Below the pieces are notes generated by a model, which was not told the DNA's origin, did not search any database, and saw only the letters and a list, made by a program, of their open reading frames with translations. From Mesorhizobium sp. CA8 (GTDB lineage: Bacteria > Pseudomonadota > Alphaproteobacteria > Rhizobiales > Rhizobiaceae), in NCBI RefSeq assembly GCF_020164955.1, contig NZ_JAIUHG010000012.1:62001-126000 (forward strand): a DNA stretch of 64,000 nt, in the 5' to 3' direction. Shown here piece after piece: positions 52,638 through 59,122 of this stretch. The position numbers were made by a program, and so were the translations under genes. Every line of letters starts with the position of its first letter. Within the stretch, counting starts at the first letter, position 1.

Positions 52638-52678
52638 TCCCGAAAAGTGGAAGCCGGTTTTCGGACGAGATCATGCTC
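52630..52678. repeat. Palindromic repeat, copy 3, overlapping a stop codon
   Basis: Arms GAGCATGATC (52630-52639) and GATCATGCTC (52669-52678) pair perfectly; the core is CCGAAAAGTGGAAGCCGGTT TTCGGA. The left arm supplies the TGA stop (52635-52637) of the FlgN-like gene. The same core, with other arms, is at 6311 and 41504. Confidence 0.85.
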
Positions 52679-52692
52679 GAAGCAAACATAAC

Positions 52693-53223
52693 ATGATAAA
52701 GTTCATCGCCGCTGCGCTGTGGATCTGCGCCGTGACGCTCGGCGCGGTCTTCTATTCCTTCCAGGCGGCCGACCAGCGCGGCGCGGCCGAACCGCCGAAG
52801 CCGATGCTGGGCGGCCTCGATTACGTCAAGACCGACATGATCTCGGTGCCGCTGCTGCGCGACGGCACGATCGACGGCTATTTCCTCACCAAGCTCGTCT
52901 ACACGGTGGAGCCGGAACAGATAAAGAAGCTGTCGGTCCCGGCGCAGGCGCTGATGACCGATCAGGTCTATTCCTATCTTTATTCCAACCCTCAAATCGA
53001 TTTCACCAAGAAGGAATCGATCGATCTCGACGCTTTCCGCAAGTCGATCCGCGACACCATCAACGCTCGCGTCGGCGTCGAGCTGGTGCACGAGGTGCTG
53101 ATCGATCAGGTCAACTTCCTCTCCAAGGACGACATCCGCGACAACGCGCTTCGCCGTCGCAAGAATGCCGGCGACACCGCGGCGGCGATGACCAAGCCTT
53201 TCCAGGCAGCGCCGGAGCATTGA
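52693..53223 (+). CDS. FliL-like membrane-anchored protein at the end of the flagellar locus
   Basis: A 176-residue protein with one N-terminal membrane segment (about residues 4-22, FIAAALWICAVTLGAVFYSF) and a periplasmic domain. The domain, YVKTDMISVPLLRDGTIDGY, LTKLVYTVEPEQIKKLSVPA and DAFRKSIRDTINARVGVELV, has the layout of FliL (membrane anchor, strand-rich start, C-terminal helix with RxxIRDxIN), but similarity is faint and the true fliL is at 20539. I treat it as an unknown flagellar-associated membrane protein. ATG at 52693 is just after the palindromic repeat. Confidence 0.7.
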   Translation: MIKFIAAALWICAVTLGAVFYSFQAADQRGAAEPPKPMLGGLDYVKTDMISVPLLRDGTIDGYFLTKLVYTVEPEQIKKLSVPAQALMTDQVYSYLYSNPQIDFTKKESIDLDAFRKSIRDTINARVGVELVHEVLIDQVNFLSKDDIRDNALRRRKNAGDTAAAMTKPFQAAPEH

Positions 53224-53292
53224 CTGTCTGGCCGCGTCCACCGGCGGTAGACATGGCCAGTTCCCCTAAGCGATATGACGCATGGTGACCGC

Positions 53293-53323
53293 GTTGACGT
53301 TTACGTCAACTCGAAGCTATATG
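53293..53323 (+). promoter_or_regulatory. Strong promoter with palindromic operator before the SCP2 gene
   Basis: GTTGACGT (53293-53300), TT, ACGTCAAC (53303-53310) is a perfect palindrome. Its left arm contains TTGACG (53294-53299), a near-perfect -35; TATATG (53318-53323) is the -10 after 18 nt. I recall similar palindromes as sites of MerR-family LiuR-type regulators of acyl-CoA and branched-chain amino acid breakdown; that link is inference. Confidence 0.7.
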
Positions 53324-53417
53324 CGCCGGTGACAGGCGACCGCATAGGTGCGGCGCGCCTACCTCGCCAGCGGCCAAGCGCCGGTGCGCGTCAACGCAAC
53401 CAACGAGGAGAACCGCC

Positions 53418-53702
53418 ATGGGCGTTCAGGAGATTGCCGACAAGATCAGGTCGCGCGTGGCAAGCGCGGGCTTCGAGCATTCGGTCAAGTTCGACACCGG
53501 GAGCGACGGCGTCATCGTCATCGACGGCGCGACCGTCTCGACCACCGATGCGCCGACCGACTGCACCGTGAAGCTGTCGCTCGACGATCTGGAATCGCTG
53601 ATCGCTGGCGACCTCAACCCGACCATGGCCTTCATGGCCGGCAAGCTCAAGGTCGAAGGCGACATGACGGTCGCCATGGCGCTCAGCCAGCTGCTCGGCT
53701 GA
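53418..53702 (+). CDS. SCP2 sterol/lipid-binding domain protein
   Basis: A 94-residue stand-alone SCP2 domain: VQEIADKIRSRVASAGFEHS, CTVKLSLDDLESLIAGDLNP, TMAFMAGKLKVEGDMTVAMA. Such proteins bind acyl-CoA or other lipids in the cytoplasm. It has its own strong, operator-bearing promoter 95 nt upstream and a terminator directly after, so it is monocistronic. AGGAG lies upstream of ATG 53418. Confidence 0.93.
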   Translation: MGVQEIADKIRSRVASAGFEHSVKFDTGSDGVIVIDGATVSTTDAPTDCTVKLSLDDLESLIAGDLNPTMAFMAGKLKVEGDMTVAMALSQLLG

Positions 53703-53716
53703 TCCTTCGCAAAACA

Positions 53717-53748
53717 AACGCCGTCCGACGGGCGGCGTTCTTGTTTTT
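53717..53748 (+). terminator. Intrinsic terminator after the SCP2 gene
   Basis: AACGCCGTCC (53717-53726) pairs with GGGCGGCGTT (53730-53739) around a 3-4 nt loop and is followed by CTTGTTTTTG. Confidence 0.85.
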
Positions 53749-53752
53749 GTCT

Positions 53753-54496
53753 TCACGCCACGAAGTCCGGCGCCTGTCCCTTGATCTTGCGGCCGGCGGC
53801 CTTGATCGTGCCTTTGGCGCCGTCCAGCGCGCCTTCCTTCAGCTCCAGCGCCAGAAGCCGGTGCCGCTCATACGGGCCAGGCATGGCAAGCGCCCCGGTT
53901 CGGTCGGCCGAGAAGCCGAACCGTCCATAATACGGCGCATCGCCGACGAGCAGGATCGAGCCATGGCCGAGCCGCGCGGCCTCGGCGAATGCATGCCGCA
54001 TCAGCGCCGAGCCGATGCCGCCGCTCTTCAAGCCTGGCTCGACCGCGAGCGGGCCAAGCAGAAGCGCCGCCGGACCGCCCTCGCCCAGCCTCACATCCCA
54101 CAGCCGCACCGTGCCGACGACCCCGCCCGAGACATCGCGGGCGACAAAGGCCAGGCCTTCCGAAGGCCGGCGGCCGCGCCGCAGCTTCTCCGAGGACTTC
54201 TTCTTGCGCTTCGGCCCCATGGCACGGTCAAGCAGCGCTTCGCGCGCCGCGGCGTCGCCCACGCCTTCGCCGACGATCACGAAGGCGCGCGCAATCTCCC
54301 CCCTCGAGGGGGAGATGTCGCCGAAGGCGACAGAGGGGGTCGCCGCGCGTGAAGCGCCGGCGCCCTCAACGACAAGAGACGCCGCCGGCGATCTATGTGA
54401 GACGACCCCCTCTGGCCGCTGCGCGGCCACCTCCCCCTCAAGGGGGGAGATTACCCGGCGTGCTGCGCCCTCTACGATGAAATCTGCAATGTCCAT
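53753..54496 (-). CDS. GNAT acetyltransferase with in-frame repeat insertion
   Basis: A 247-residue reading frame. Residues about 75-245 form a normal GNAT N-acetyltransferase (FVIVGEGVGDAAAREALLDR, RRPSEGLAFVARDVSGGVVG, the acetyl-CoA loop EPGLKSGGIGSALMRHAF, APYYGRFGF). Residues about 15-68 come from two inverted copies of a 50-bp repeat plus spacer: they read ISPLEGEVAAQRPEGVV and, on the other side, FGDISPSRGE. Family members begin near FVIVGE. Either the frame is translated whole, with an extra 55 residues between MDIADFIVEGA and the domain, or translation starts at the GTG at 54282-54280 region within FVIVG. Substrate unknown. Confidence 0.75.
   Translation of the reverse strand: MDIADFIVEGAARRVISPLEGEVAAQRPEGVVSHRSPAASLVVEGAGASRAATPSVAFGDISPSRGEIARAFVIVGEGVGDAAAREALLDRAMGPKRKKKSSEKLRRGRRPSEGLAFVARDVSGGVVGTVRLWDVRLGEGGPAALLLGPLAVEPGLKSGGIGSALMRHAFAEAARLGHGSILLVGDAPYYGRFGFSADRTGALAMPGPYERHRLLALELKEGALDGAKGTIKAAGRKIKGQAPDFVA
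54293..54342. repeat. 50-bp repeat unit A inside a GNAT gene
   Basis: AATCTCCCCCCTCGAGGGGG begins the unit, which ends CAGAGGGGGTCG. It is the inverted counterpart of unit B at 54403-54452 and contains its own CTCCCCC/GGGGGAG hairpin. I recall this type of sequence as a common rhizobial intergenic repeat; here it lies within an open reading frame. Confidence 0.85.
54403..54452. repeat. 50-bp repeat unit B (inverted) inside a GNAT gene
   Basis: CGACCCCCTCTGGCCGCTGC begins the unit and AAGGGGGGAGATT ends it. Reverse-complemented it aligns with unit A except for the middle (GTGGCCGCGCAGCGGCC in place of TGTCGCCGAAGGCGA); each middle is itself a hairpin. A 60-bp spacer separates the units. Confidence 0.85.
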
Positions 54497-54568
54497 GTCC
54501 GCGATCCTTCACCAGCGGAGATCTGTTCCACAAGCGAGCCCGGGCGGATGACAGGCACCCGCCCGATC

Positions 54569-54600
54569 GATCTGAGCGGTTCTTGCGAACCGCTCAGATC
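54569..54600 (-). terminator. Hairpin containing the ornithine decarboxylase stop codon
   Basis: GATCTGAGCGGTTC (54569-54582) and GAACCGCTCAGATC (54587-54600) form a perfect 14-bp stem with a TTGC loop. The TGA stop of the decarboxylase (54596-54594) lies inside the stem. No T-run follows in the decarboxylase direction, so it may protect the 3' end more than terminate. Confidence 0.6.
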
Positions 54601-55727
54601 ACGTAGGATCGGAGAGGCTCGAAGCCATTGAAGGCAACCGCCGAATAGGTGGTCGTATAGGCTCCGGTGCCTTCGATCAGCACCTCGTCGCCGATGGTCA
54701 GCGACAAGGGCAGCGGATAAGGCGTCTTCTCATACATCACGTCGGCCGAATCGCAGGTGGGGCCGGCGAGCACGCAAGGCGCGGTCTCCGAGCCGTCATG
54801 GCGGGTGACCAGCGGATAGCGGATCGCCTCGTCCATGGTCTCGGCGAGACCGCCGAACTTGCCGATGTCGAGGAACACCCAGCGCACATTGTCGTTGTCG
54901 GCCTTCTTCGAGATCAGCACGACTTCCGACTTGATGACGCCGGCATTGCCGACCATGCCGCGGCCCGGCTCGATGACCGTCTCGGGCAGCGCATTGCCGA
55001 AATGCTTGCGCAGCGCCGAGAAGATTGCCTGGCCGTAGGCCTGCGCCGCCGGCACATCCTTAAGGTAACGGGTCGGGAAGCCGCCGCCCATATTGACCAT
55101 CTTCAAGACGATGCCTTCCTCGGCAAGCGTCGCGAACACCGTCTTGGCGTCGCCCAGGGCGCGGTCCCAGGCCGACAGGTCGGTCTGCTGCGAGCCGACA
55201 TGGAACGACACGCCATAGGCGTCGAGGCCGAGGCCCTTGGCATGACGCAGCACGTCGACTGCCATCGCCGGCACGCAGCCGAACTTGCGCGACAGCGGCC
55301 ACTCGGCGCCTTCGCCGTCGGTCAGCACGCGACAGAACACGCGCGAGCCAGGAGCGGCACGCGCGATCTTCTCGACCTCCTCGACGCAGTCCACGGCGAA
55401 AAGGCGAATGCCGAGCTGGTAGGCGCGTGCGATGTCACGCTCCTTCTTGATGGTGTTGCCGAAGGAAATGCGGTTGGCGGGCGCGCCGGCATCCATCGCC
55501 ATCTCGACCTCGGCGACCGATGCGGTGTCGAAGGACGAGCCCATCGCAGCAAGCAGGCGCAGGATTTCCGGCGCCGGATTTGCTTTCACCGCATAGTAGA
55601 TCCTGGAATCGGGCAACGCCTTCTCGAAGGCGCGGAAGTTGTCGCGCACGACATCGAGGTCGACGACGAGGCAAGGGCCATTCGGACGTCGGGTGGCGAG
55701 GAAATCAAGAATGCGCTGAGTGGCCAT
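54594..55727 (-). CDS. Ornithine (or lysine/ornithine) decarboxylase, fold type III
   Basis: A 377-residue PLP enzyme that makes putrescine from ornithine, the first step of polyamine synthesis. PLP lysine is K48 in YYAVKANP; glycine-rich phosphate loop MVNMGGGFPTRY; EPGRGMVGNAGV; active-site Cys in LAGPTCDSADVMYEK near residue 325. The alphaproteobacterial enzyme is of the eukaryote-like, not the speC, type. The start is ATG at 55727 (GGAGAG upstream); the open frame continues 168 codons further through the leader, but that region is untranslated RNA. Single gene unit divergent from the amidase. Confidence 0.93.
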   Translation of the reverse strand: MATQRILDFLATRRPNGPCLVVDLDVVRDNFRAFEKALPDSRIYYAVKANPAPEILRLLAAMGSSFDTASVAEVEMAMDAGAPANRISFGNTIKKERDIARAYQLGIRLFAVDCVEEVEKIARAAPGSRVFCRVLTDGEGAEWPLSRKFGCVPAMAVDVLRHAKGLGLDAYGVSFHVGSQQTDLSAWDRALGDAKTVFATLAEEGIVLKMVNMGGGFPTRYLKDVPAAQAYGQAIFSALRKHFGNALPETVIEPGRGMVGNAGVIKSEVVLISKKADNDNVRWVFLDIGKFGGLAETMDEAIRYPLVTRHDGSETAPCVLAGPTCDSADVMYEKTPYPLPLSLTIGDEVLIEGTGAYTTTYSAVAFNGFEPLRSYVI

Positions 55728-56160
55728 CGAGGTCTCTCCATTGGCGCCTTTCGGCGCGCACAAAGGCTGCTGAACGCGGGCGCTCAGCCTCGCGAACTCG
55801 CGGTGGACAAAGGCGGGACGGAAAATCCATGGAACCAGGCGGTGGAGACCCCGGAACCACGAATCGCCGTCTCGCGGCGGTGAACCTTGGCCTTGCCCGG
55901 CCTCGGTTCGCTTTGTCTGCCTTGGCTTGGATGGGAGACCCCGTCCGCACTGCCGGCAATGAAGGTGTGCCTCTTTAGTAACCCCGGTCTTTGGACAACC
56001 GGAAGAGAACCAGAAAGGCCCGCACCGTCGTTGCTTCAAGGTGTCCTCGGTCTTGTGGTTGGCCACTGACCGACTGGAGGGGTTGGCTCCAGTTACCTTA
56101 CCGATTGTCCTCACCATTCGAGGGTCGGCGGACACCCACAGGCACGTGCGACTTTGGGCA
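55728..56160 (-). ncRNA. Long structured leader of ornithine decarboxylase (probable speF leader RNA)
   Basis: About 430 nt lie between the best promoter and the decarboxylase ATG. On the minus strand it contains several local hairpins, such as CGCCGCGAGACGGCG (about 55880-55866) and GCGCCGAAAGGCGC (about 55759-55746), and no credible gene. Rfam lists a speF leader motif upstream of ornithine decarboxylase genes in alphaproteobacteria; position, length and gene match. I could not align it to the model, so the identification rests on context. Confidence 0.6.
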
Positions 56161-56166
56161 AGCGCG

Positions 56167-56194
56167 ATATAAGAGCGAAGGGTTTCACAATCAA
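56167..56194 (-). promoter_or_regulatory. Candidate promoter of ornithine decarboxylase
   Basis: Read on the minus strand, TTGATT (56194-56189) and TTATAT (56172-56167) are 16 nt apart. It lies in the 110 bp shared with the divergent amidase gene and would start the transcript near 56160. Confidence 0.5.
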
Positions 56195-56269
56195 TAAAAA
56201 TCGTAAGCCCAGGTTGTAAAATTTCTGGCATCGAACAATGTTGATCGCACCGTATCCGGAAATCGAACG

Positions 56270-57466
56270 ATGCCAGGAACTCAAGGACCGCTGAACGCCT
56301 TCCTCGATCTGCGCCAAATGCCTGTGGCGAATGCGGAATTGGGCCCGCTCGCCGGCCTGCGCCTGGCCGTCAAGGACATCTATGACGTCGCCGGCTACCG
56401 CACCGGCTGCGGCAATCCGCAAAAATTCGAGGAAGCGCACGCCGCCTCGCGCACGGCGCAAGCGGTGCAGACGATCCTCGATGCCGGCGCGCGATTCGTC
56501 GGCAAGACCCAGACCGACGAGTTGGCCTTCTCGCTGTTCGGCCAGAACGCGCATTTCCCCTACCCGGTCAATCCCGCCGCGCCCGATCGCGTCACCGGCG
56601 GCTCCTCCTCCGGCTCGGCTGCCGCGGTTGCCGGCGGGCTGGCGAACATCGCCACCGGTTCCGACACCGGCGGCTCGGTTCGCGCGCCGGCAAGCTTCTG
56701 CGGCCTGATCGGGCTGCGCACCACCCATGGCCGCATTCCGCTCGACGGCGCGATGAAGTTGGCATCGAGCTTCGACACGTTCGGCTGGTTCGCCGACGAC
56801 ATCGAGACCTATGAGGCGGTCGGCAAGCTTTTGCTCGGCCGCGATCCGCACCAGCACCCGCTCAACCGCCCGCTGTCGATCCGCTGGCTTGACGCCTTCG
56901 TCACCGGCCCGGCGGAAGCCGCCGAATACGCGCGCATGAAGGCGCTGGCGGCCGGCGTCATCGGCCAGCCGGTAGAGACCGAATACGCCTTCGCCTCTTT
57001 CCCGGACGAGCTTTACTGGTGCTTCCGCCGCCTGCAGGCCTTCGAGGCCTGGCGCGAGCATGGCCCTTGGATCTCGGCCGGCGGTCGCCTCAGCCCGGGC
57101 GTCGAGGAGCGTTTCGGCTTCGGCCGCACCATCGACGCCACGACTGCCGCCACCGAAGCCGCGCGCCGCTTGGCGTTCCGGGCGGAATTCGGGGCTCTGC
57201 TCGGCAACAACGGCTTTCTGGTCCTGCCCACCGTTCCCGGCGCGGCGCCGCTCGCCGCCAGCACGCCGGAACAGTTCCAGGCCTATCGCGAAAGGGCGCT
57301 GCATCTCTTGTGCCTTTCCGGTCTTTCGGGCTTTCCGCAGATCACCTTGCCGATCGGCTCCGTCGACGGCGCGCCTTTCGGTCTTTCGCTGCTCGGCCCT
57401 TCCGGCAGCGACGTTGCCCTGATACGGCTCGGCCGCAGGATTCTCGACGCGGCACGAAAGGTCTGA
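56270..57466 (+). CDS. Amidase-signature family hydrolase
   Basis: A 398-residue amidase. The Ser-cisSer-Lys triad is visible: Lys in AVKDIYDVAGYRT (about residue 35), the GGSSSGSAAAVAGG loop (about 105-118) with cis-Ser, and the nucleophile region GSDTGGSVRAPASFCG (about 125-140). It hydrolyses an amide whose identity cannot be read from sequence; annotators often call such proteins amidase or aspartyl/glutamyl amidotransferase subunit A homologs. It is followed after 2 nt by a LysR gene on the same strand, an unusual regulator-downstream arrangement. Confidence 0.88.
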   Translation: MPGTQGPLNAFLDLRQMPVANAELGPLAGLRLAVKDIYDVAGYRTGCGNPQKFEEAHAASRTAQAVQTILDAGARFVGKTQTDELAFSLFGQNAHFPYPVNPAAPDRVTGGSSSGSAAAVAGGLANIATGSDTGGSVRAPASFCGLIGLRTTHGRIPLDGAMKLASSFDTFGWFADDIETYEAVGKLLLGRDPHQHPLNRPLSIRWLDAFVTGPAEAAEYARMKALAAGVIGQPVETEYAFASFPDELYWCFRRLQAFEAWREHGPWISAGGRLSPGVEERFGFGRTIDATTAATEAARRLAFRAEFGALLGNNGFLVLPTVPGAAPLAASTPEQFQAYRERALHLLCLSGLSGFPQITLPIGSVDGAPFGLSLLGPSGSDVALIRLGRRILDAARKV

Positions 57467-57468
57467 AC

Positions 57469-58368
57469 ATGGATACATTGACGCGCATGCGCGCCTTCAT
57501 CGACGTGGTCGAGGCGGAAGGCTTTTCGGCCGCGGCGCGCAAGATCGGCCGGTCCAAGGCGCTTTTGTCGAAATATGTGCGCGAGCTGGAAGACGAGCTC
57601 GGCGCGCTGCTCTTGAACCGCACAACGCGCCAGTTCTCGCTGACCGAAGCCGGCCACACCTATTATCAGCGCGCCTCCGAGATCGTGCGTGAGGTCGACA
57701 GTCTCGCCGAGGCTGTGCGCCAGTCTTCCGGCGACGTCCGCGGCAGGATCAAGCTGTCGGCCGCCCGCACCTTCGCCGATGCGCCGATCGGTCAGTCGCT
57801 GGTCGACTTCGCCAGGCAGCATCCCGACATCGTGCTCGACATCCATCTCGACGATCGCTTCGTTGACCTTGTCGAGGAAGGTTTCGACCTTGCCGTGCGC
57901 ATCTCGCGGCTGGAGAACTCCTCGCTAATCGCCAGGCGGCTGGCGCCGTTCTCGGTCAGGCTTTGCGCGTCGCCGGAGCTGATCGCCAAGCATGGCAAGC
58001 CGACACGTCCGCAGGATCTCGCCAACATGCCCTGCATCGTCGACACGAACGGCCGCTCGCTGTCCAACTGGCGCTTCAAGGGCGAGGCCGAGGACTCCAT
58101 CAGCGTCGCCGTTTCGGGTCCGATCGAGGTCAACAGCCCGATCGTGGCAAGAGCCGCCGCGCTCTCCGGCCTGGGCTTCGCCATGCTGCCGGATTTCATC
58201 GCCGCCCCCGACGTCGCATCCGGCAAGCTGGTCACCGCGCTCGACGATCGTCTCATGGCGGGCACCGGCATCTTCGCCGTCTACCCGCACCGCCGCTATC
58301 TGCCGGCCAAGGTAAGGGTCCTAGTCGATTTCCTGGTGCAGTGGTTCAAGACGCGCGACACGGCGTGA
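57469..58368 (+). CDS. LysR-family transcriptional regulator
   Basis: A 299-residue LysR regulator. N-terminal winged helix-turn-helix: MRAFIDVVEAEGFSAAARKI GRSKALLSKYVRELEDELGA (about 7-46). The C-terminal effector domain spans about 90-295 (GRIKLSAARTFADAPIGQSL). The sequence resembles the CrgA/AaeR-like subgroup. The ATG at 57469 follows the amidase stop by 2 nt; a longer overlapping frame upstream is a shadow. Probably regulates the amidase or a distant operon. Confidence 0.9.
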   Translation: MDTLTRMRAFIDVVEAEGFSAAARKIGRSKALLSKYVRELEDELGALLLNRTTRQFSLTEAGHTYYQRASEIVREVDSLAEAVRQSSGDVRGRIKLSAARTFADAPIGQSLVDFARQHPDIVLDIHLDDRFVDLVEEGFDLAVRISRLENSSLIARRLAPFSVRLCASPELIAKHGKPTRPQDLANMPCIVDTNGRSLSNWRFKGEAEDSISVAVSGPIEVNSPIVARAAALSGLGFAMLPDFIAAPDVASGKLVTALDDRLMAGTGIFAVYPHRRYLPAKVRVLVDFLVQWFKTRDTA

Positions 58369-58428
58369 TAGCCCGCGTCCCAATTTCGCCCCCTTTATGT
58401 TAACTCTCGGGCCTCACTCCCGAAGTCG

Positions 58429-59115
58429 ATGGAATCGCGGCCCGGAATGCATCTGAAACGGCAAGCAACCATGCTGGCTTCGGCCCTCGCCGCCACGTTC
58501 GTCTCGGTCGAGCAGGCCGAAGTGCACCCGCATGTCTTCGCCGAAGCGCGCCTCGACGTCATCCTCAGCCAGGATCACCAAAGTGTGACGGCGCTGCGCC
58601 ACCTTTGGCGCTTCGACGACCTGTTTTCGAGTACAGTGATGATGGAGTTCGACAAGAACTCCGATCTGAAACTTGACGACAAAGAACTCAAGGAAGTGGC
58701 CGACACCGTCCATTCCTCGCTGGCCGAGTTCAATTACTTCCAGCTCGTAACCCAGGACGGCAAGGACGTGCCTATGGTGCCGCCGCCGCATCTGATGGCG
58801 AACTTCGAGAACGACCAGTTGATCATCCTGTTCGAGTCGCAGCCGAAGACCCCGATCAAGCTCGCCGGCAAAGTCGACATCGGCGTCTACGATCCGACCT
58901 TCTACACGGCGATCGACTTTACCGATGACGCCAACCTTGCCGTCGAAGGCCTGCCCTCGACCTGCACCAAGAAGGTGATCCGGCCCGATCCTGACGAGGC
59001 GATCAAGGAAAACCAGAAGACCCTGACGGAGGCGTTCTTCAACGATCCGACAGGCACCAACATGAGCAAGATCTTCGCCACCAAGCTCGAGTTGAACTGC
59101 CCGCCGGAAGGATGA
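58429..59115 (+). CDS. DUF1007 periplasmic protein
   Basis: A 228-residue DUF1007 protein with an N-terminal signal peptide ending near residue 31 and the conserved HPHVFAEARLDV at the mature N-terminus; the domain continues LRHLWRFDDLFSSTVMMEFD and KLDDKELKEVADTVHSSLAE. Family members usually precede Ni/Co transporter genes and may help deliver or sense the metal; function unproven. An ATG six codons later (58447) is an alternative start. It is followed 7 nt later by the transporter gene. Confidence 0.85.
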   Translation: MESRPGMHLKRQATMLASALAATFVSVEQAEVHPHVFAEARLDVILSQDHQSVTALRHLWRFDDLFSSTVMMEFDKNSDLKLDDKELKEVADTVHSSLAEFNYFQLVTQDGKDVPMVPPPHLMANFENDQLIILFESQPKTPIKLAGKVDIGVYDPTFYTAIDFTDDANLAVEGLPSTCTKKVIRPDPDEAIKENQKTLTEAFFNDPTGTNMSKIFATKLELNCPPEG

Positions 59116-59122
59116 TTTGGTG

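Noticed and set aside
55728..56231. 168-codon N-terminal extension of ornithine decarboxylase
   Set aside because: The decarboxylase family starts near MATQRILDF, a good Shine-Dalgarno site precedes ATG 55727, and the extension has no domain and covers a structured leader.
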